Below are positions 17,133 through 25,817 of a DNA stretch of 64,000 bases, piece after piece. This stretch comes from Cupriavidus pauculus. Lineage in GTDB: Bacteria; Pseudomonadota; Gammaproteobacteria; Burkholderiales; Burkholderiaceae. Position 1 is the first letter of the stretch. Each line of letters begins with the position of its first letter. The DNA lies in contig NZ_PJRP01000006.1 of the NCBI RefSeq assembly GCF_002858765.1, positions 62,001 to 126,000 on the forward strand. The letters are read 5' to 3'. The notes beneath the pieces were generated by a model. It made no database searches, was not told where the DNA came from, and worked only from the letters and a program-made list of their open reading frames with translations. Made by a program: the position numbers and the translations under genes.

Positions 17133-17893
17133 TGGTCCGGTTCTGGCTGCCGCTGCGTCACGGGCAGCGACACCGGTTCGCCATTGACGGCTGCGTCCAG
17201 CCGCAGGTCGGCTGCCGGCGTGAAGCTGGCTGGCAGGCGGATGTCCCAGATGCGCGTGGCCCCTGGCAGGGCATAACCGAACAACCCCTCGGCCACGCGG
17301 ATGCGCTGCCTGGCCGAGATCAGCGCCACATCGCTGAGCCGGGCATGGCTGGCGCCATCGTTGCGTGCCGACAGGCGCCACTGGCCCTGGTCGCGCCATA
17401 GCACCAGGGCAAGCCTCGCGGCGGGCGGCCCGGCGGGCGTGCCGGCAAAGACCGGCACCGAATAGCGCAGCTGCACCCGCACGCCCGAGGGGCTGGGCGG
17501 CGCATCGCGCTGGGGCAGTTCGTCGATCAGCAGGCGGTAGGCCGTTTCGCCGGCTGACGTGCCCGGCTGGGGGCGTACCACGCGGATCAGCTGCTCGCCG
17601 TTGCCGGCGATACGCACGATAGGCGGGCTGGCCAGCACTTCGTCGGTAGGCGCCAGCACATCGTCGCCATCGGCCTGGGTCCAGCGGAATACGCGCACCT
17701 GTGCGTGAATCGGCTTGCTGTCGGCATTGCGCAGGGTCAGCGCGGCCGCGCCGGCCCCGGCAGGCAGGTCGACCCGCACCGGTGTGATCTGCAGCGAAGT
17801 CGCGTGCGCCGGCGGACAAAGGCCGGGCATGGCCAGCGCAAGGGCTGTCCATGCGGCGGACGTCCGGCGCCGCCAGCGGGCGGCGCGTGGCAT
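17129..17893 (-). CDS. csuC: Csu-type periplasmic pilus chaperone
   Basis: PapD-like two-domain immunoglobulin-fold chaperone, 254 residues. The signal peptide runs to about residue 31 (GLCPPAHA-TSLQITPVRVDLPAG). Donor-strand and subunit-binding features include LTLRNADSKPIHAQVRVFRWTQ and PPIVRIAGNGEQLIRVVRP. The start ATG overlaps the pilin stop (TGATG) and its own stop overlaps the usher start, so the three genes are translated as a coupled set. Confidence 0.9.
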   Translation of the reverse strand: MPRAARWRRRTSAAWTALALAMPGLCPPAHATSLQITPVRVDLPAGAGAAALTLRNADSKPIHAQVRVFRWTQADGDDVLAPTDEVLASPPIVRIAGNGEQLIRVVRPQPGTSAGETAYRLLIDELPQRDAPPSPSGVRVQLRYSVPVFAGTPAGPPAARLALVLWRDQGQWRLSARNDGASHARLSDVALISARQRIRVAEGLFGYALPGATRIWDIRLPASFTPAADLRLDAAVNGEPVSLPVTQRQPEPDQ

Positions 17894-18399
17894 CAAAAGT
17901 TGACGGTGGCGGTGACGGTGGTCGTATAGGTGCCGGCGGCAGGCGTGGCCTGCGGCGGCACGCGGCCGTACATCGTGATGGCCTGGGCGGATCCGCTGCC
18001 GGTGCCGCCAACCGTATCGGTGCCCGGCGTGTTGCCCCAGATCTGCGTGCGGCTGCTGTCGCGGTAGATCTGGTACTGGACCGTCGCGGCGCCCGTGCCG
18101 GCCATCAGCCGGTTGGCGATGCTGCTGCCCGCCGCGGTGCCGCCGTCGAGCCCTACCTGGTACGGTGCGCTGTTGCTGCAGGTGACCGCCAGGCTCGACG
18201 TCTGGTCCACATTGGCGGCCAGCACGCCCTGCGAGCCGAAGTCGAGGTCACTGGCGCTGATCGTGCAGTCGGCCGTCAGCGTCAGCCGGACGGCGAACGT
18301 GGTGGTCTTGGTGGCTGCGCCCAGCCATGCGGGCGACGAGGCCAGCGTGGCAAAAACGGCCAGTCGAAGCGGAACGCCAAAGCGGCAAGACGGTGTCAT
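17893..18399 (-). CDS. Csu-type major pilin (spore coat U domain)
   Basis: First gene of the pilus operon, 168 residues, with a signal peptide ending near LGAA and one SCPU domain containing FAVRLTLTADCTISASDLDFGSQG, two cysteines, and the ITMYGRVPPQ motif. The start MTPSCRFGVP at 18399 is set by ACGGAG seven bases upstream; ATG at 18405 would touch that site. It is the only single-domain pilin, so it should form the shaft. Confidence 0.85.
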   Translation of the reverse strand: MTPSCRFGVPLRLAVFATLASSPAWLGAATKTTTFAVRLTLTADCTISASDLDFGSQGVLAANVDQTSSLAVTCSNSAPYQVGLDGGTAAGSSIANRLMAGTGAATVQYQIYRDSSRTQIWGNTPGTDTVGGTGSGSAQAITMYGRVPPQATPAAGTYTTTVTATVNF

Positions 18400-18795
18400 G
18401 AGCATCTCCGTGGTAGCCGACGACTCGATGGTAGCGATGGCTGCATCACTTGGCATCCGCTTTTACGATGTTCAGCGACGCTTAATGCGCACGGCGTGTG
18501 ATTTCAATGCCGCTGAACGCGCCCCGACTGCCCGAAACCCGCGCCGCTTCTGACTTTGCAGCCGATTGGCAGGGCCTTGCGCGCACCTGCGGCAGACACC
18601 GCCAGGCGCGCAACAGACGTTTGAAACGGCAACGTCGGGTCGGGGTCCGAAGCACGGCGACTTTGCCGGGGGCGCTTCCTATAATGCCTGTGTGGCGCGG
18701 CACCACGGGGCAGGTCAGCCGTACCGCGCCGCGCGTGCTTGCAGGCAGGGGCGCGCTTCCCACCCATCTCCACGTCAAATGGGGAGACACACATC
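18400..18795. promoter_or_regulatory. Divergent promoter region between pilus operon and BON gene
   Basis: No gene is seen in these 396 bases. A consensus TATAAT at 18680-18685 points toward the BON-protein gene, giving a leader of roughly 105 bases; its -35 is poor. On the other strand the pilus operon promoter should lie around 18420-18520, but no clear boxes are visible. Confidence 0.4.
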
Positions 18796-19527
18796 ATGCT
18801 GAGTAGCGAAGCAGTGCTGACGCAGGCGCGAGCCGCGTTGGCGCATGTGCCATATCAGGGCCACCAGATCCATCCCACCATTCACCTGCGACTATCCGAC
18901 GGGGCCCTGATTCTGGAGGGCGAAGTGGCCGACGTCATGGACAAGACGCGCGCCACGGCCCAGTTGCGCCGTGTGGACGGCGTTTCCACAGTGATCGATC
19001 ATCTGCGCATTGCCCATGCCGGCCCGATGGTGGGCGATGGCGACGTGCGCGCCGCCGTTTGCGAGCGGCTGCTCAATGCGATCGACTTTCGTAACTGCAA
19101 GCTCTGCGCGAAGGTGAAAGGACAGCTGGAGCCCGTGCGCGAAGCCGTGGGCGAGCGCAGCGGCTGGATCGAAGTGGCGGTCCACGACGGTGCCGTGATG
19201 CTGAGCGGCCAGGTGATCAGCCTGTCGCACATGCGCCTGGCCGGCGTGCTGGCATGGTGGTCACGCGGCTGTCGCAACGTCATCAACGACATCGTGGTGG
19301 CGCCGGCCGAGGCCGACAGCGACGAGGAACTGAGCGAAGCGCTGCAACTGGTGCTGGAAACCGACCCGTTCGTGGACGCCGCGCGCATCCGCGTGCGTAC
19401 CGAGGGCCGGGTTGTGACGCTCGACGGCTATGCGTCCAGCGATGGGGCGCGCAAGCAGGTGGAGCGCGACGCGTGGTACGTGCAAGGCGTGGAGAACGTC
19501 ATCAACCATATCGCCCTGAGTAGCTGA
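18796..19527 (+). CDS. Three-BON-domain protein
   Basis: 243 residues with three BON-like repeats at about 5-72, 78-150 and 165-240. Repeat signatures are HLRLSDGALILEGEVADVMDKTRA, IEVAVHDGAVMLSGQVISLSHMRL and IRVRTEGRVVTLDGYASSDGARK. BON domains usually bind phospholipid and sit in the periplasm, but no signal peptide is visible here. A CKLC pair lies in the linker near residue 100. Start at 18796 has GGGGAG ten bases upstream. Role unknown; membrane-stress function is a guess from family. Confidence 0.75.
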   Translation: MLSSEAVLTQARAALAHVPYQGHQIHPTIHLRLSDGALILEGEVADVMDKTRATAQLRRVDGVSTVIDHLRIAHAGPMVGDGDVRAAVCERLLNAIDFRNCKLCAKVKGQLEPVREAVGERSGWIEVAVHDGAVMLSGQVISLSHMRLAGVLAWWSRGCRNVINDIVVAPAEADSDEELSEALQLVLETDPFVDAARIRVRTEGRVVTLDGYASSDGARKQVERDAWYVQGVENVINHIALSS

Positions 19528-19557
19528 AACGGCTGAAGGAACGGAAACGGCTGGCAC

Positions 19558-20625
19558 TCACCCACGGGTGCCAGCATCGACGCGCGCCGCCTGGTCTTCC
19601 ACGCGCCAGTAGCGGCGCCGCGTGCGCAACGCAAAGCGCGAGCGGTATTCCGACATCGACATCTGCATGGTTCGCTGGAACAGGCGCCGGAAGGCGGCGG
19701 CATCGCTGTAGCCGCAGGCCTCGGCAATCGCCTGCGTGCCGTGCAGCGTGACTTCCAGCAGCACGCGGGCGCGCTCCACGCGCAGCCGGTGCAGGTAATC
19801 CAATGGCGTGCGCCCGGTCACCTGGCGGAAATGGCGCAGCAGTGTCCGTTCGCTGACCGCGGCGGCCCGCGCCACGGCGGCCAGCCGATAGGGTTCGCCG
19901 ACATGGGCCTGCAACCAGCCGATGGCGCGATAGACCGGGCTGTCGGCGGTCTTGCCCAGCCACCGCTGCGAAACAAGCTCCGGCACCCACTGCTGGCGTT
20001 CGGGCTGGTAGAGCAGCAGGCGGGCCACCGTCTGGGCCAGATCGGGGTCATGCAGGTGGCCCAGCACGCGCAGCATGAATTCCGTCTGCAGGGCAGGCGC
20101 CACGCAATGGAAGACCTGCCCATGCAGCCCCATGGGTTCATCCGATGACAGGTCGCACGCCGGAAAGCGTTGCGCGAACCAGCTCTGGAACATCCACGGC
20201 GCCCCACAGCGCGCGCCATCGAGCAGCCCCAGCATCAGCGGGAAGGCCACGCCCGTGTAGATCGACGCCACCCAGCCACCGGCATCCACATGGCGTGCAA
20301 GCAGGCGCTGCGTGGCGGTATCGGCGGTGGCCAGTTCGCCCAGGTGCGGCGCGCTGGCGGCCATCAGGCCGGGCACCACGATCAGCGCCTGGGCCTGTCG
20401 CGGGGCACCCCGGCGCGACGTGGAAAGGCCGGGCAGCGGGTCGGGCAGCGGGCGCCCGTTGGCGCCGATGATCTCCCACGTCAGCCCGGACGGCGCGCCG
20501 GGCTGCTGCAGTTGCGCCACGCCTGCGGCCGTACGCAGGACATCGAGCGCGCCGAACAAGGTGCCGGGCATGGCATCGGGCAACCAGAGCAGCTTGACGT
20601 GCAGGGATGCGGCCGGCGGGGGCAT
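19558..20625 (-). CDS. GlxA/FtrA-type AraC family regulator
   Basis: 355 residues: an N-terminal DJ-1/PfpI-like domain (residues 5-180, HVKLLWLPDAMPGTLFGALDVLRTA) and a C-terminal AraC helix-turn-helix pair (RLAAVARAAAVSERTLLRHFRQVTGRTPLDYLHRLRVERAR, then IAEACGYSDAAAFRRLFQR). Start MPPPAASLHVK at 20625; the frame is open further upstream without a start signal. It is divergent from the M20 peptidase gene with a 113-base gap, so it may control it. Confidence 0.88.
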   Translation of the reverse strand: MPPPAASLHVKLLWLPDAMPGTLFGALDVLRTAAGVAQLQQPGAPSGLTWEIIGANGRPLPDPLPGLSTSRRGAPRQAQALIVVPGLMAASAPHLGELATADTATQRLLARHVDAGGWVASIYTGVAFPLMLGLLDGARCGAPWMFQSWFAQRFPACDLSSDEPMGLHGQVFHCVAPALQTEFMLRVLGHLHDPDLAQTVARLLLYQPERQQWVPELVSQRWLGKTADSPVYRAIGWLQAHVGEPYRLAAVARAAAVSERTLLRHFRQVTGRTPLDYLHRLRVERARVLLEVTLHGTQAIAEACGYSDAAAFRRLFQRTMQMSMSEYRSRFALRTRRRYWRVEDQAARVDAGTRG

Positions 20626-20738
20626 GGGGATGTTGTGGCGGGATTGGCATGAGGATTGGCGATATTGAACCTCCCTCCCAGATAGCGCAAGCGATACATT
20701 GGAGCTCCTAAAACGAGAACTGAGAACAGGAGACACGC

Positions 20739-22004
20739 ATGCTGCTTTCCCTTCGCCGCCTGGCCGGCGCCACCGCCATCGCCCTGGCCGCCGCAACGGC
20801 CTGCGGTGCCGCGCTGGCCGCCGGCCCCGACCAGGCGCTGCTCGACGCGGCACGCGCCGCGCAGCCCGCCGTGGTGCAGTCGCTCAAGGACATGGTGACG
20901 ATCGAATCCGGCAGCGCCAACATGCAGGGGCTGGCGCGCATGGCCGACTACACGTCGCAGCGGCTGCAGGCCATGGGCGCGAAGATGGAACGGCTGTCGA
21001 TGACCACCAGCGCCGCGCCGATGATCAAGGCCACGCTGACTGGCACCGGCAAGCGCCGGATCATGCTGATCGGCCATATGGACACGGTGTACCCGGCCGG
21101 CATCCTGGCCTCGCAGCCGATCCGCGAGGACGGCAACCGGCTCTACGGCCCCGGCATCGCCGACGACAAGGGTGGGCTGGCGGTGATCCTGCATTCGCTG
21201 GAAATCCTCAAGGCGCAGGGCTGGAAGGACTACGCGCAGATCACGGTGCTGCTCAACCCGGACGAGGAAATCGGCTCGCTGGGCTCGGGCGAGACCATTG
21301 CCACGCTGGCCGCGCAGCACGACGTGGTGCTGTCGTGCGAGCCCAACGTGGCCAAGGCCGTGGCGAAATCCGAATCGCTGCTGCTGGCCGCCGCCGGCAC
21401 CGCTACGGCGACGATGCAGGTCAAGGGCCGGTCATCCCACGCGGGCGCCGCCCCCGAACTGGGCCGCAATGCCCTGCTGGAACTGGCCTACCAGATGCAG
21501 GAAACGCGTGACCTGGCCAAGACGATACCGGGCGCGCAGATGAACTGGACGCAGGCCAAGACCACCGGCCCGCTGAACCAGATCCCTGAGACGGCCAGCG
21601 CCGTGGGCGACGTGCGCGTGACCGCCAGCGGTGCCGCGCAGAAGCTGCAGACGGCGTTGCAGCAGAAGGTCGACGCAGGCCATCTGATCCCCGATACGAA
21701 GACCACGATTGCGATGGAAGAGGGGCGCCCGGCGTTCGTGGCCGATACGCGCTCGAAGGAACTGGCCGCGCGGGCCCAGCAGATCTATGCGGAGATGGAC
21801 GGCCGGTCGCTGATCCTGATTCCCGGCACCGGTGGCGGCACCGATGCGGGCTTCGCAGGGCGTTCGGGCAAGGCGGTGGTGCTGGAAAGCTTTGGCCTGT
21901 CGGGCTTCGGCTATCACGCGCGCGACGAGTACGTGGAGCTGGATTCGATCGTGCCGCGCCTGTACCTGATGACGCGGATACTGCAGGAGATCGGGAAGAA
22001 TTGA
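20739..22004 (+). CDS. Secreted M20 metallopeptidase, carboxypeptidase G2-like
   Basis: Periplasmic zinc peptidase of 421 residues that would release C-terminal glutamate from folate-like or peptide substrates. The signal peptide ends near residue 27 (ACGAALAAG). Di-zinc ligands are visible: His in IGHMDTVYPAG, Asp in GPGIADDKGG, and the catalytic DEEIGS pair. The dimerisation lid has VKGRSSHAGAAPELGRNAL; the final ligand is in FGYHARDEYV. GGAGACACGC precedes the start. Substrate identity is by family only. Confidence 0.88.
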   Translation: MLLSLRRLAGATAIALAAATACGAALAAGPDQALLDAARAAQPAVVQSLKDMVTIESGSANMQGLARMADYTSQRLQAMGAKMERLSMTTSAAPMIKATLTGTGKRRIMLIGHMDTVYPAGILASQPIREDGNRLYGPGIADDKGGLAVILHSLEILKAQGWKDYAQITVLLNPDEEIGSLGSGETIATLAAQHDVVLSCEPNVAKAVAKSESLLLAAAGTATATMQVKGRSSHAGAAPELGRNALLELAYQMQETRDLAKTIPGAQMNWTQAKTTGPLNQIPETASAVGDVRVTASGAAQKLQTALQQKVDAGHLIPDTKTTIAMEEGRPAFVADTRSKELAARAQQIYAEMDGRSLILIPGTGGGTDAGFAGRSGKAVVLESFGLSGFGYHARDEYVELDSIVPRLYLMTRILQEIGKN

Positions 22005-22019
22005 GGTCGGGAGGCGTAG

Positions 22020-22060
22020 GGTTTTCTCCCCTCTCCCGCGCGCGGGAGAGGGAGAAAACC
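22020..22060. terminator. Long perfect-type hairpin, bidirectional terminator
   Basis: An almost uninterrupted stem pairs GTTTTCTCCC-CTCTCCCGCG with CGCGGGAGAGGGAGAAAAC, with one bulged C. It sits between the convergent M20 peptidase and LysR genes. The A and T ends of the stem give U-rich tails on both strands. It belongs to a family of CCCCTCTCCC hairpins found repeatedly in this window. Confidence 0.7.
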
Positions 22061-22071
22061 ATCGGCCAACC

Positions 22072-22998
22072 CTACGCCGCCAACTGCTGCGGCGCCGCGC
22101 CAAAGTGCGGATGCCGCGAGAAGATCTCGGCGGCCCAGTTCACGAACACGCGCACCTTGGCCGACAGGTGCCGGTTCTGCGGATACATCGCAGAAATCGG
22201 CAGTTCGTCGGTCTGCCAGTCGGCCATGACTTCCACGAGCCGCCCGCTGTGGATATACGGCTCGGCCATGGCGCGCGAGATGCGTGCAATGCCATGGCCT
22301 TCCACCGCGCAACCCAGGTACACGTCGGCATCGTTGGTCGAGATCGCCGAAGGCAGCAGCACTTCGGTACTTTCCCCGCCACGGATCAGCGTCCACGGCG
22401 TTTCGCGGCCGGTTCGGTTCGACAGGAAGTTGATGGCCTTGTGCTGCGACAGCTCGGTCAGGTCGTGTGGTGTGCCAAAACGCCGCAGGTAGATCGGCGA
22501 CGCATAGAACGCCAGCTTCACCTGCCCGATGCGCCGTGCCACCATGGCCTCGTCGAGTGCACCCACACGCAGCACCACATCCACGCCTTCCTTGAGCAGG
22601 TCGATGGGCTTGCCGTTGATGGTCAGTTCCAGCTTCAGTTCGGGATAGGCATTGAAGAAGTCATGCAGTTGAGGCATCAACACCAGTTGCGCCAGCCCGC
22701 TGGTGGTATCCACGGCCAGCGTGCCGCGCGGCGAGTTGTTGTGGCGCGTCAGCGACTGTTCCGCTTCCTCCACATCCGCCAGGATGCGGACGCAGCGTTC
22801 GTAGTAGGCAGCGCCGTCGGTGGTTACGCTGATCCGGCGCGTGGTCCGGTGCAGCAACTTGACGCCAAGATGGGTTTCCAGGTTTTGTATCAGCCGGGTG
22901 AGCGTGGCCTTGGGCAGGTCTAGCGACTCCGCCGCGCGCGCAAAGCTGCCGACATCCACCACCCGCGTGAATGCCTGCATTGAGACAAGACGATCCAT
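22072..22998 (-). CDS. LysR-type regulator beside the efflux operon (CeoR/BpeT position)
   Basis: 308 residues, starting MDRLVSMQAFTRVVDVGSFARAAESLDLPKATLTRLIQNLE, a canonical LysR winged helix; HRTTRRISVTTDG follows. The effector domain includes NGKPIDLLKEGVDVVLRVG. It is divergent from llpE and the RND genes, the same place held by ceoR in Burkholderia cenocepacia and bpeT in B. pseudomallei. Control of the pump is inferred from this synteny, not from sequence of the effector pocket. Confidence 0.88.
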   Translation of the reverse strand: MDRLVSMQAFTRVVDVGSFARAAESLDLPKATLTRLIQNLETHLGVKLLHRTTRRISVTTDGAAYYERCVRILADVEEAEQSLTRHNNSPRGTLAVDTTSGLAQLVLMPQLHDFFNAYPELKLELTINGKPIDLLKEGVDVVLRVGALDEAMVARRIGQVKLAFYASPIYLRRFGTPHDLTELSQHKAINFLSNRTGRETPWTLIRGGESTEVLLPSAISTNDADVYLGCAVEGHGIARISRAMAEPYIHSGRLVEVMADWQTDELPISAMYPQNRHLSAKVRVFVNWAAEIFSRHPHFGAAPQQLAA

Positions 22999-23348
22999 GA
23001 TGTTGCTTTCGAAAGGAGTAAGACCGGGCTACGTTCCGAAGGATGTCTGGCGGGATCGGGTCCGCTGCATGTCAAGTGCGCGGCCTGGATTTGCTGCCGG
23101 CGGTCCGCCAGTGGCGGCCGGAGCGGGGACGGGTGGAGTGTTGGGGCGCCGGCGTTTGCGCTGTTTCCCCAAGTGCGCAGATGCCGAAGGACCGGAGTGA
23201 ATCACATTTCAGGTATCCATTTCAAGCCATGTGGGTTCACTTCGGTGATTATTCCAACGCAGAAACAGTGCATTGGCAATAGCCAGCTTTATCCCATCGT
23301 TGTCAATCACCATAATTCGCTGCATCGCAATACAGTAATCGACGGCCT
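22999..23348. promoter_or_regulatory. Divergent regulatory gap between LysR and efflux operon
   Basis: No gene is visible in 350 bases; the right half is AT-rich compared with its surroundings. A possible promoter for the operon is TTATCC (23289-23294), 16 bases, CATAAT (23311-23316). LysR sites are expected here, but no strong dyad with T-N11-A was picked out. Confidence 0.35.
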
Positions 23349-24245
23349 TTGCCGGCTGCCGTGCCAACCATGACCAAGACCACGACTCCCCGTAGTTCCG
23401 CCGTACAACCGGCCGCAGAACAGGGCGAGGCAATCGTGATCCAGCACGTGGTGGCCAGCGGCGATCGCGAAATGAAGGTCTGCGTGTGTTACCCCGCAGG
23501 TTATTGGCCCGTGAGCGCCGGTGCGCCATTGTTGCCATGGATGCTCTACCTGCATGCCGGCGGCTTTGTCGACGGCGGGGTCGAAGCCGCGAAGGAACTG
23601 GCGCGGGATCTGGCGGAGTCGGTCCCGGCCGTGGTGGTGACGCCCGATTACTCGCTGGCGCCCGCGAACCCGTTCCCGGCAGCACCCGAGGATGCCGTCA
23701 ACACGGTGTCGTGGGTGCTCAAGCAGGCCCGGAAGCTCAAGGTCGACAAGCTGCGCTTTGCGCTGGTGGGCGAGGAAGCCGGTGGCAACCTGGCCATCGC
23801 CACGGCGCAGATGCTGCGTGACCGCGGCCTGCCGCAGCCGGCTGGCCAGTGGCTGATCCGGCCCGTGACCGATCCGTGCCTGCAGCACGCGTCGTCCGCC
23901 GGGCAGGTGCCGATGGAAATGCTGCGCAAGCTCGCGTGCAACTATCGTGACTACCTGCCGACGCCGGCCGCGAGCGTGCATCCGTATGCGGCCCCGGCCC
24001 TGGCATCGCGGCTGGCGGGATTGCCGCCGACGCTGGTGCAGGTGGCGGAAAAAGACGCTCTGCGTGCGGAAGGCGAGGCCTTCGCCACGAAATTGTCCAA
24101 GGCCGGCATCCCGGCCAGGGCCCTGATCATGCCCGGCGCCTGTGGCGACGGGGTGGAACAGTCCCATGAGATGTGTCAGGCATGGGTCAAAGAAGGTGCG
24201 CGGTTCCTGCGCGAAAGTTTCGCCAAGGCCGACGACGCCTCGTAA
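23349..24245 (+). CDS. llpE: LlpE-like alpha/beta hydrolase fold protein lacking the nucleophile serine
   Basis: 298 residues of the hormone-sensitive-lipase (acetyl esterase) fold. The oxyanion motif is HAGG at 69-72, the VVVTPDYSLAPANPFPAAPED block is intact, but the nucleophile elbow reads VGEEAGGNLA (141-148) where active members have GDSAGG, so Ser is replaced by Glu143. The expected late His region (PGACGDGVEQSHEM) is also atypical. It is probably not an esterase. A llpE gene in front of RND genes is known from ceoAB-opcM and bpeEF-oprC operons. Start may be 23370 (MTKTTTPRSS). Confidence 0.8.
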   Translation: MPAAVPTMTKTTTPRSSAVQPAAEQGEAIVIQHVVASGDREMKVCVCYPAGYWPVSAGAPLLPWMLYLHAGGFVDGGVEAAKELARDLAESVPAVVVTPDYSLAPANPFPAAPEDAVNTVSWVLKQARKLKVDKLRFALVGEEAGGNLAIATAQMLRDRGLPQPAGQWLIRPVTDPCLQHASSAGQVPMEMLRKLACNYRDYLPTPAASVHPYAAPALASRLAGLPPTLVQVAEKDALRAEGEAFATKLSKAGIPARALIMPGACGDGVEQSHEMCQAWVKEGARFLRESFAKADDAS

Positions 24246-24472
24246 TCCGGTCCGAACGCCGGCCGGCGCCGCGAATGCTGTAGCGGTGCCGGATTCTCCC
24301 GCTAGCGCCCTTTGAGGCTGGCCCCCAGTAGTGGCTTGCTTCTGTCCGATTCCGGACGGAGGACCCCTTGTTGTTCCCGTTTTTCCGGCCCCCTGGGCTG
24401 GCGGGCAGCGTTCGGCCTGAATTTTTGCTTTTCCAGTTGAAGAAATCCGACGAAAACACGGAGTGAAGAAAG

Positions 24473-25711
24473 ATGAATAACAAGTCTCGACGCACGCTAA
24501 TCGCCTTTGCCATCGTGGCAATTCTTGGGGCGGGCGTGGCAACCTCGGTACTGCGACCCTGGCACGGCGGGGAAGCACAGGCCAATACGCCGCCCCCGGC
24601 GCCTGCCGTGGAAGTGTCGGCAGCGGTGGGCCAGACCATCACCGAATGGGATGAATTCTCGGGCCGCATCGAGGCCGTGGACCGCGTGGAAATCCGCCCG
24701 CGCGTTTCCGGCACCATCGAAACGGTGCATTTCCGCGAAGGCTCCATCGTGAAGAAGGGCGACCCGCTGTTCACGATCGATCCGCGCCCGTACGCCGCCG
24801 AAGTGGCACGCGCCGAAGCGGCGCTGGCCGCGGCGCAGGTACGTGCCTCGCATGCGCAGACCGAGAAGGCCCGAGCGCAGCGCCTGCTGGACGACAACGC
24901 GATCTCGCGTCGCGAGTTCGACGAGCGTATCAATGCCGCCAGCGAGCTGTCGGCGGACGTGCGTGGCGCGCAGGCGGCGCTGGAAGTGGCGAAGCTGAAC
25001 CTGAGCTACACGCGCATCGTTGCACCGGTCTCGGGCAAGGTGTCGCGTGCGGAAATCACCGTGGGCAACCTGGTGGCCGCGGGCGCCGCATCGCCGCCGC
25101 TGACTTCGGTGGTGTCGGTCTCGCCGGTGTACGCCAGCTTCGATGTCGACGAGCAGAGCTACCTGCGCTACACGGCGCCGGGCGCCAGCGGCGGCAAGAA
25201 CGACCTGCCGGTGTTCCTGGGCCTGGCCAACGAGGACGGCAACCCGCACAAGGGCAAGATCCACTCGATCGACAATCGGCTCGATACGCGCAGCGGCACC
25301 ATCCGCGTGCGCGCCGTGTTCGACAACGAGGATGGTCGCCTGCTGCCGGGTCTGTACGCCAAGGTCAAGCTCGGTGGCGGTTCGCCGCACCCAGCCGTGC
25401 TGGTCAACGACCGTGCCGTCGGCACCGACCAGGGCAAGAAGTTCGTGCTCGTGGTCGACAAGGCCAACAAGCTCGTGTATCGCGAAGTCGAGCTTGGACC
25501 GACGTACGAAGGGCTGCGCGTGATCCGCAAGGGGCTGCAACCGGGCGAGAGCATCGTCGTGAACGGCCTGATGCGCGTGCGCCCTGGCGACACCGTGGCA
25601 CCGAAGCCCGTGGCCATGGCCTATCGCAGCGAGCTTGAGTCGCGCGGCAACACCCCCGACCGCAAGCAGGCCGCGGAAGAGGGTAAGGCCGACAAGGCCA
25701 AGGTGAGCTAA
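24473..25711 (+). CDS. bpeE: RND efflux periplasmic adaptor (BpeE/CeoA/MexE-like)
   Basis: Membrane-fusion protein of 412 residues joining the pump to the outer-membrane channel. An N-terminal anchor (LIAFAIVAILGAGVATSVL) precedes the lipoyl half-motif SGRIEAVDRVEIRPRVSGTIETVHFREGSIVKKGDPLFTIDP, an alpha-hairpin at about 105-170 (ARAQRLLDDNAISRREFDER) and LSYTRIVAPVSGKVSRAEITVGNLV. GAGTGAAGAAAG precedes the ATG. It lies 227 bases after llpE and 106 before the pump gene. Confidence 0.92.
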   Translation: MNNKSRRTLIAFAIVAILGAGVATSVLRPWHGGEAQANTPPPAPAVEVSAAVGQTITEWDEFSGRIEAVDRVEIRPRVSGTIETVHFREGSIVKKGDPLFTIDPRPYAAEVARAEAALAAAQVRASHAQTEKARAQRLLDDNAISRREFDERINAASELSADVRGAQAALEVAKLNLSYTRIVAPVSGKVSRAEITVGNLVAAGAASPPLTSVVSVSPVYASFDVDEQSYLRYTAPGASGGKNDLPVFLGLANEDGNPHKGKIHSIDNRLDTRSGTIRVRAVFDNEDGRLLPGLYAKVKLGGGSPHPAVLVNDRAVGTDQGKKFVLVVDKANKLVYREVELGPTYEGLRVIRKGLQPGESIVVNGLMRVRPGDTVAPKPVAMAYRSELESRGNTPDRKQAAEEGKADKAKVS

Positions 25712-25817
25712 GCGCCCGCCGCCCCAAGCACACCGAACTGAAATTTCCCCCTGAAGTTTTACATGGCGTCCGCTCGGCGAGCGGACGGCCAGGGGGACTG
25801 TTTTCGCCGAGACCAAG

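Noticed and set aside
17130..18011. N-terminal extension of the usher frame to 18011
   Set aside because: The extra 290 residues overlap the chaperone gene and are Arg/Pro-rich; the ATGA overlap marks the true start at 17132.
18680..18685. TATAAT paired with TTGCCG at 18664 as a full sigma-70 promoter
   Set aside because: The spacing of about 11 bases is too short; only the -10 box is retained as evidence.
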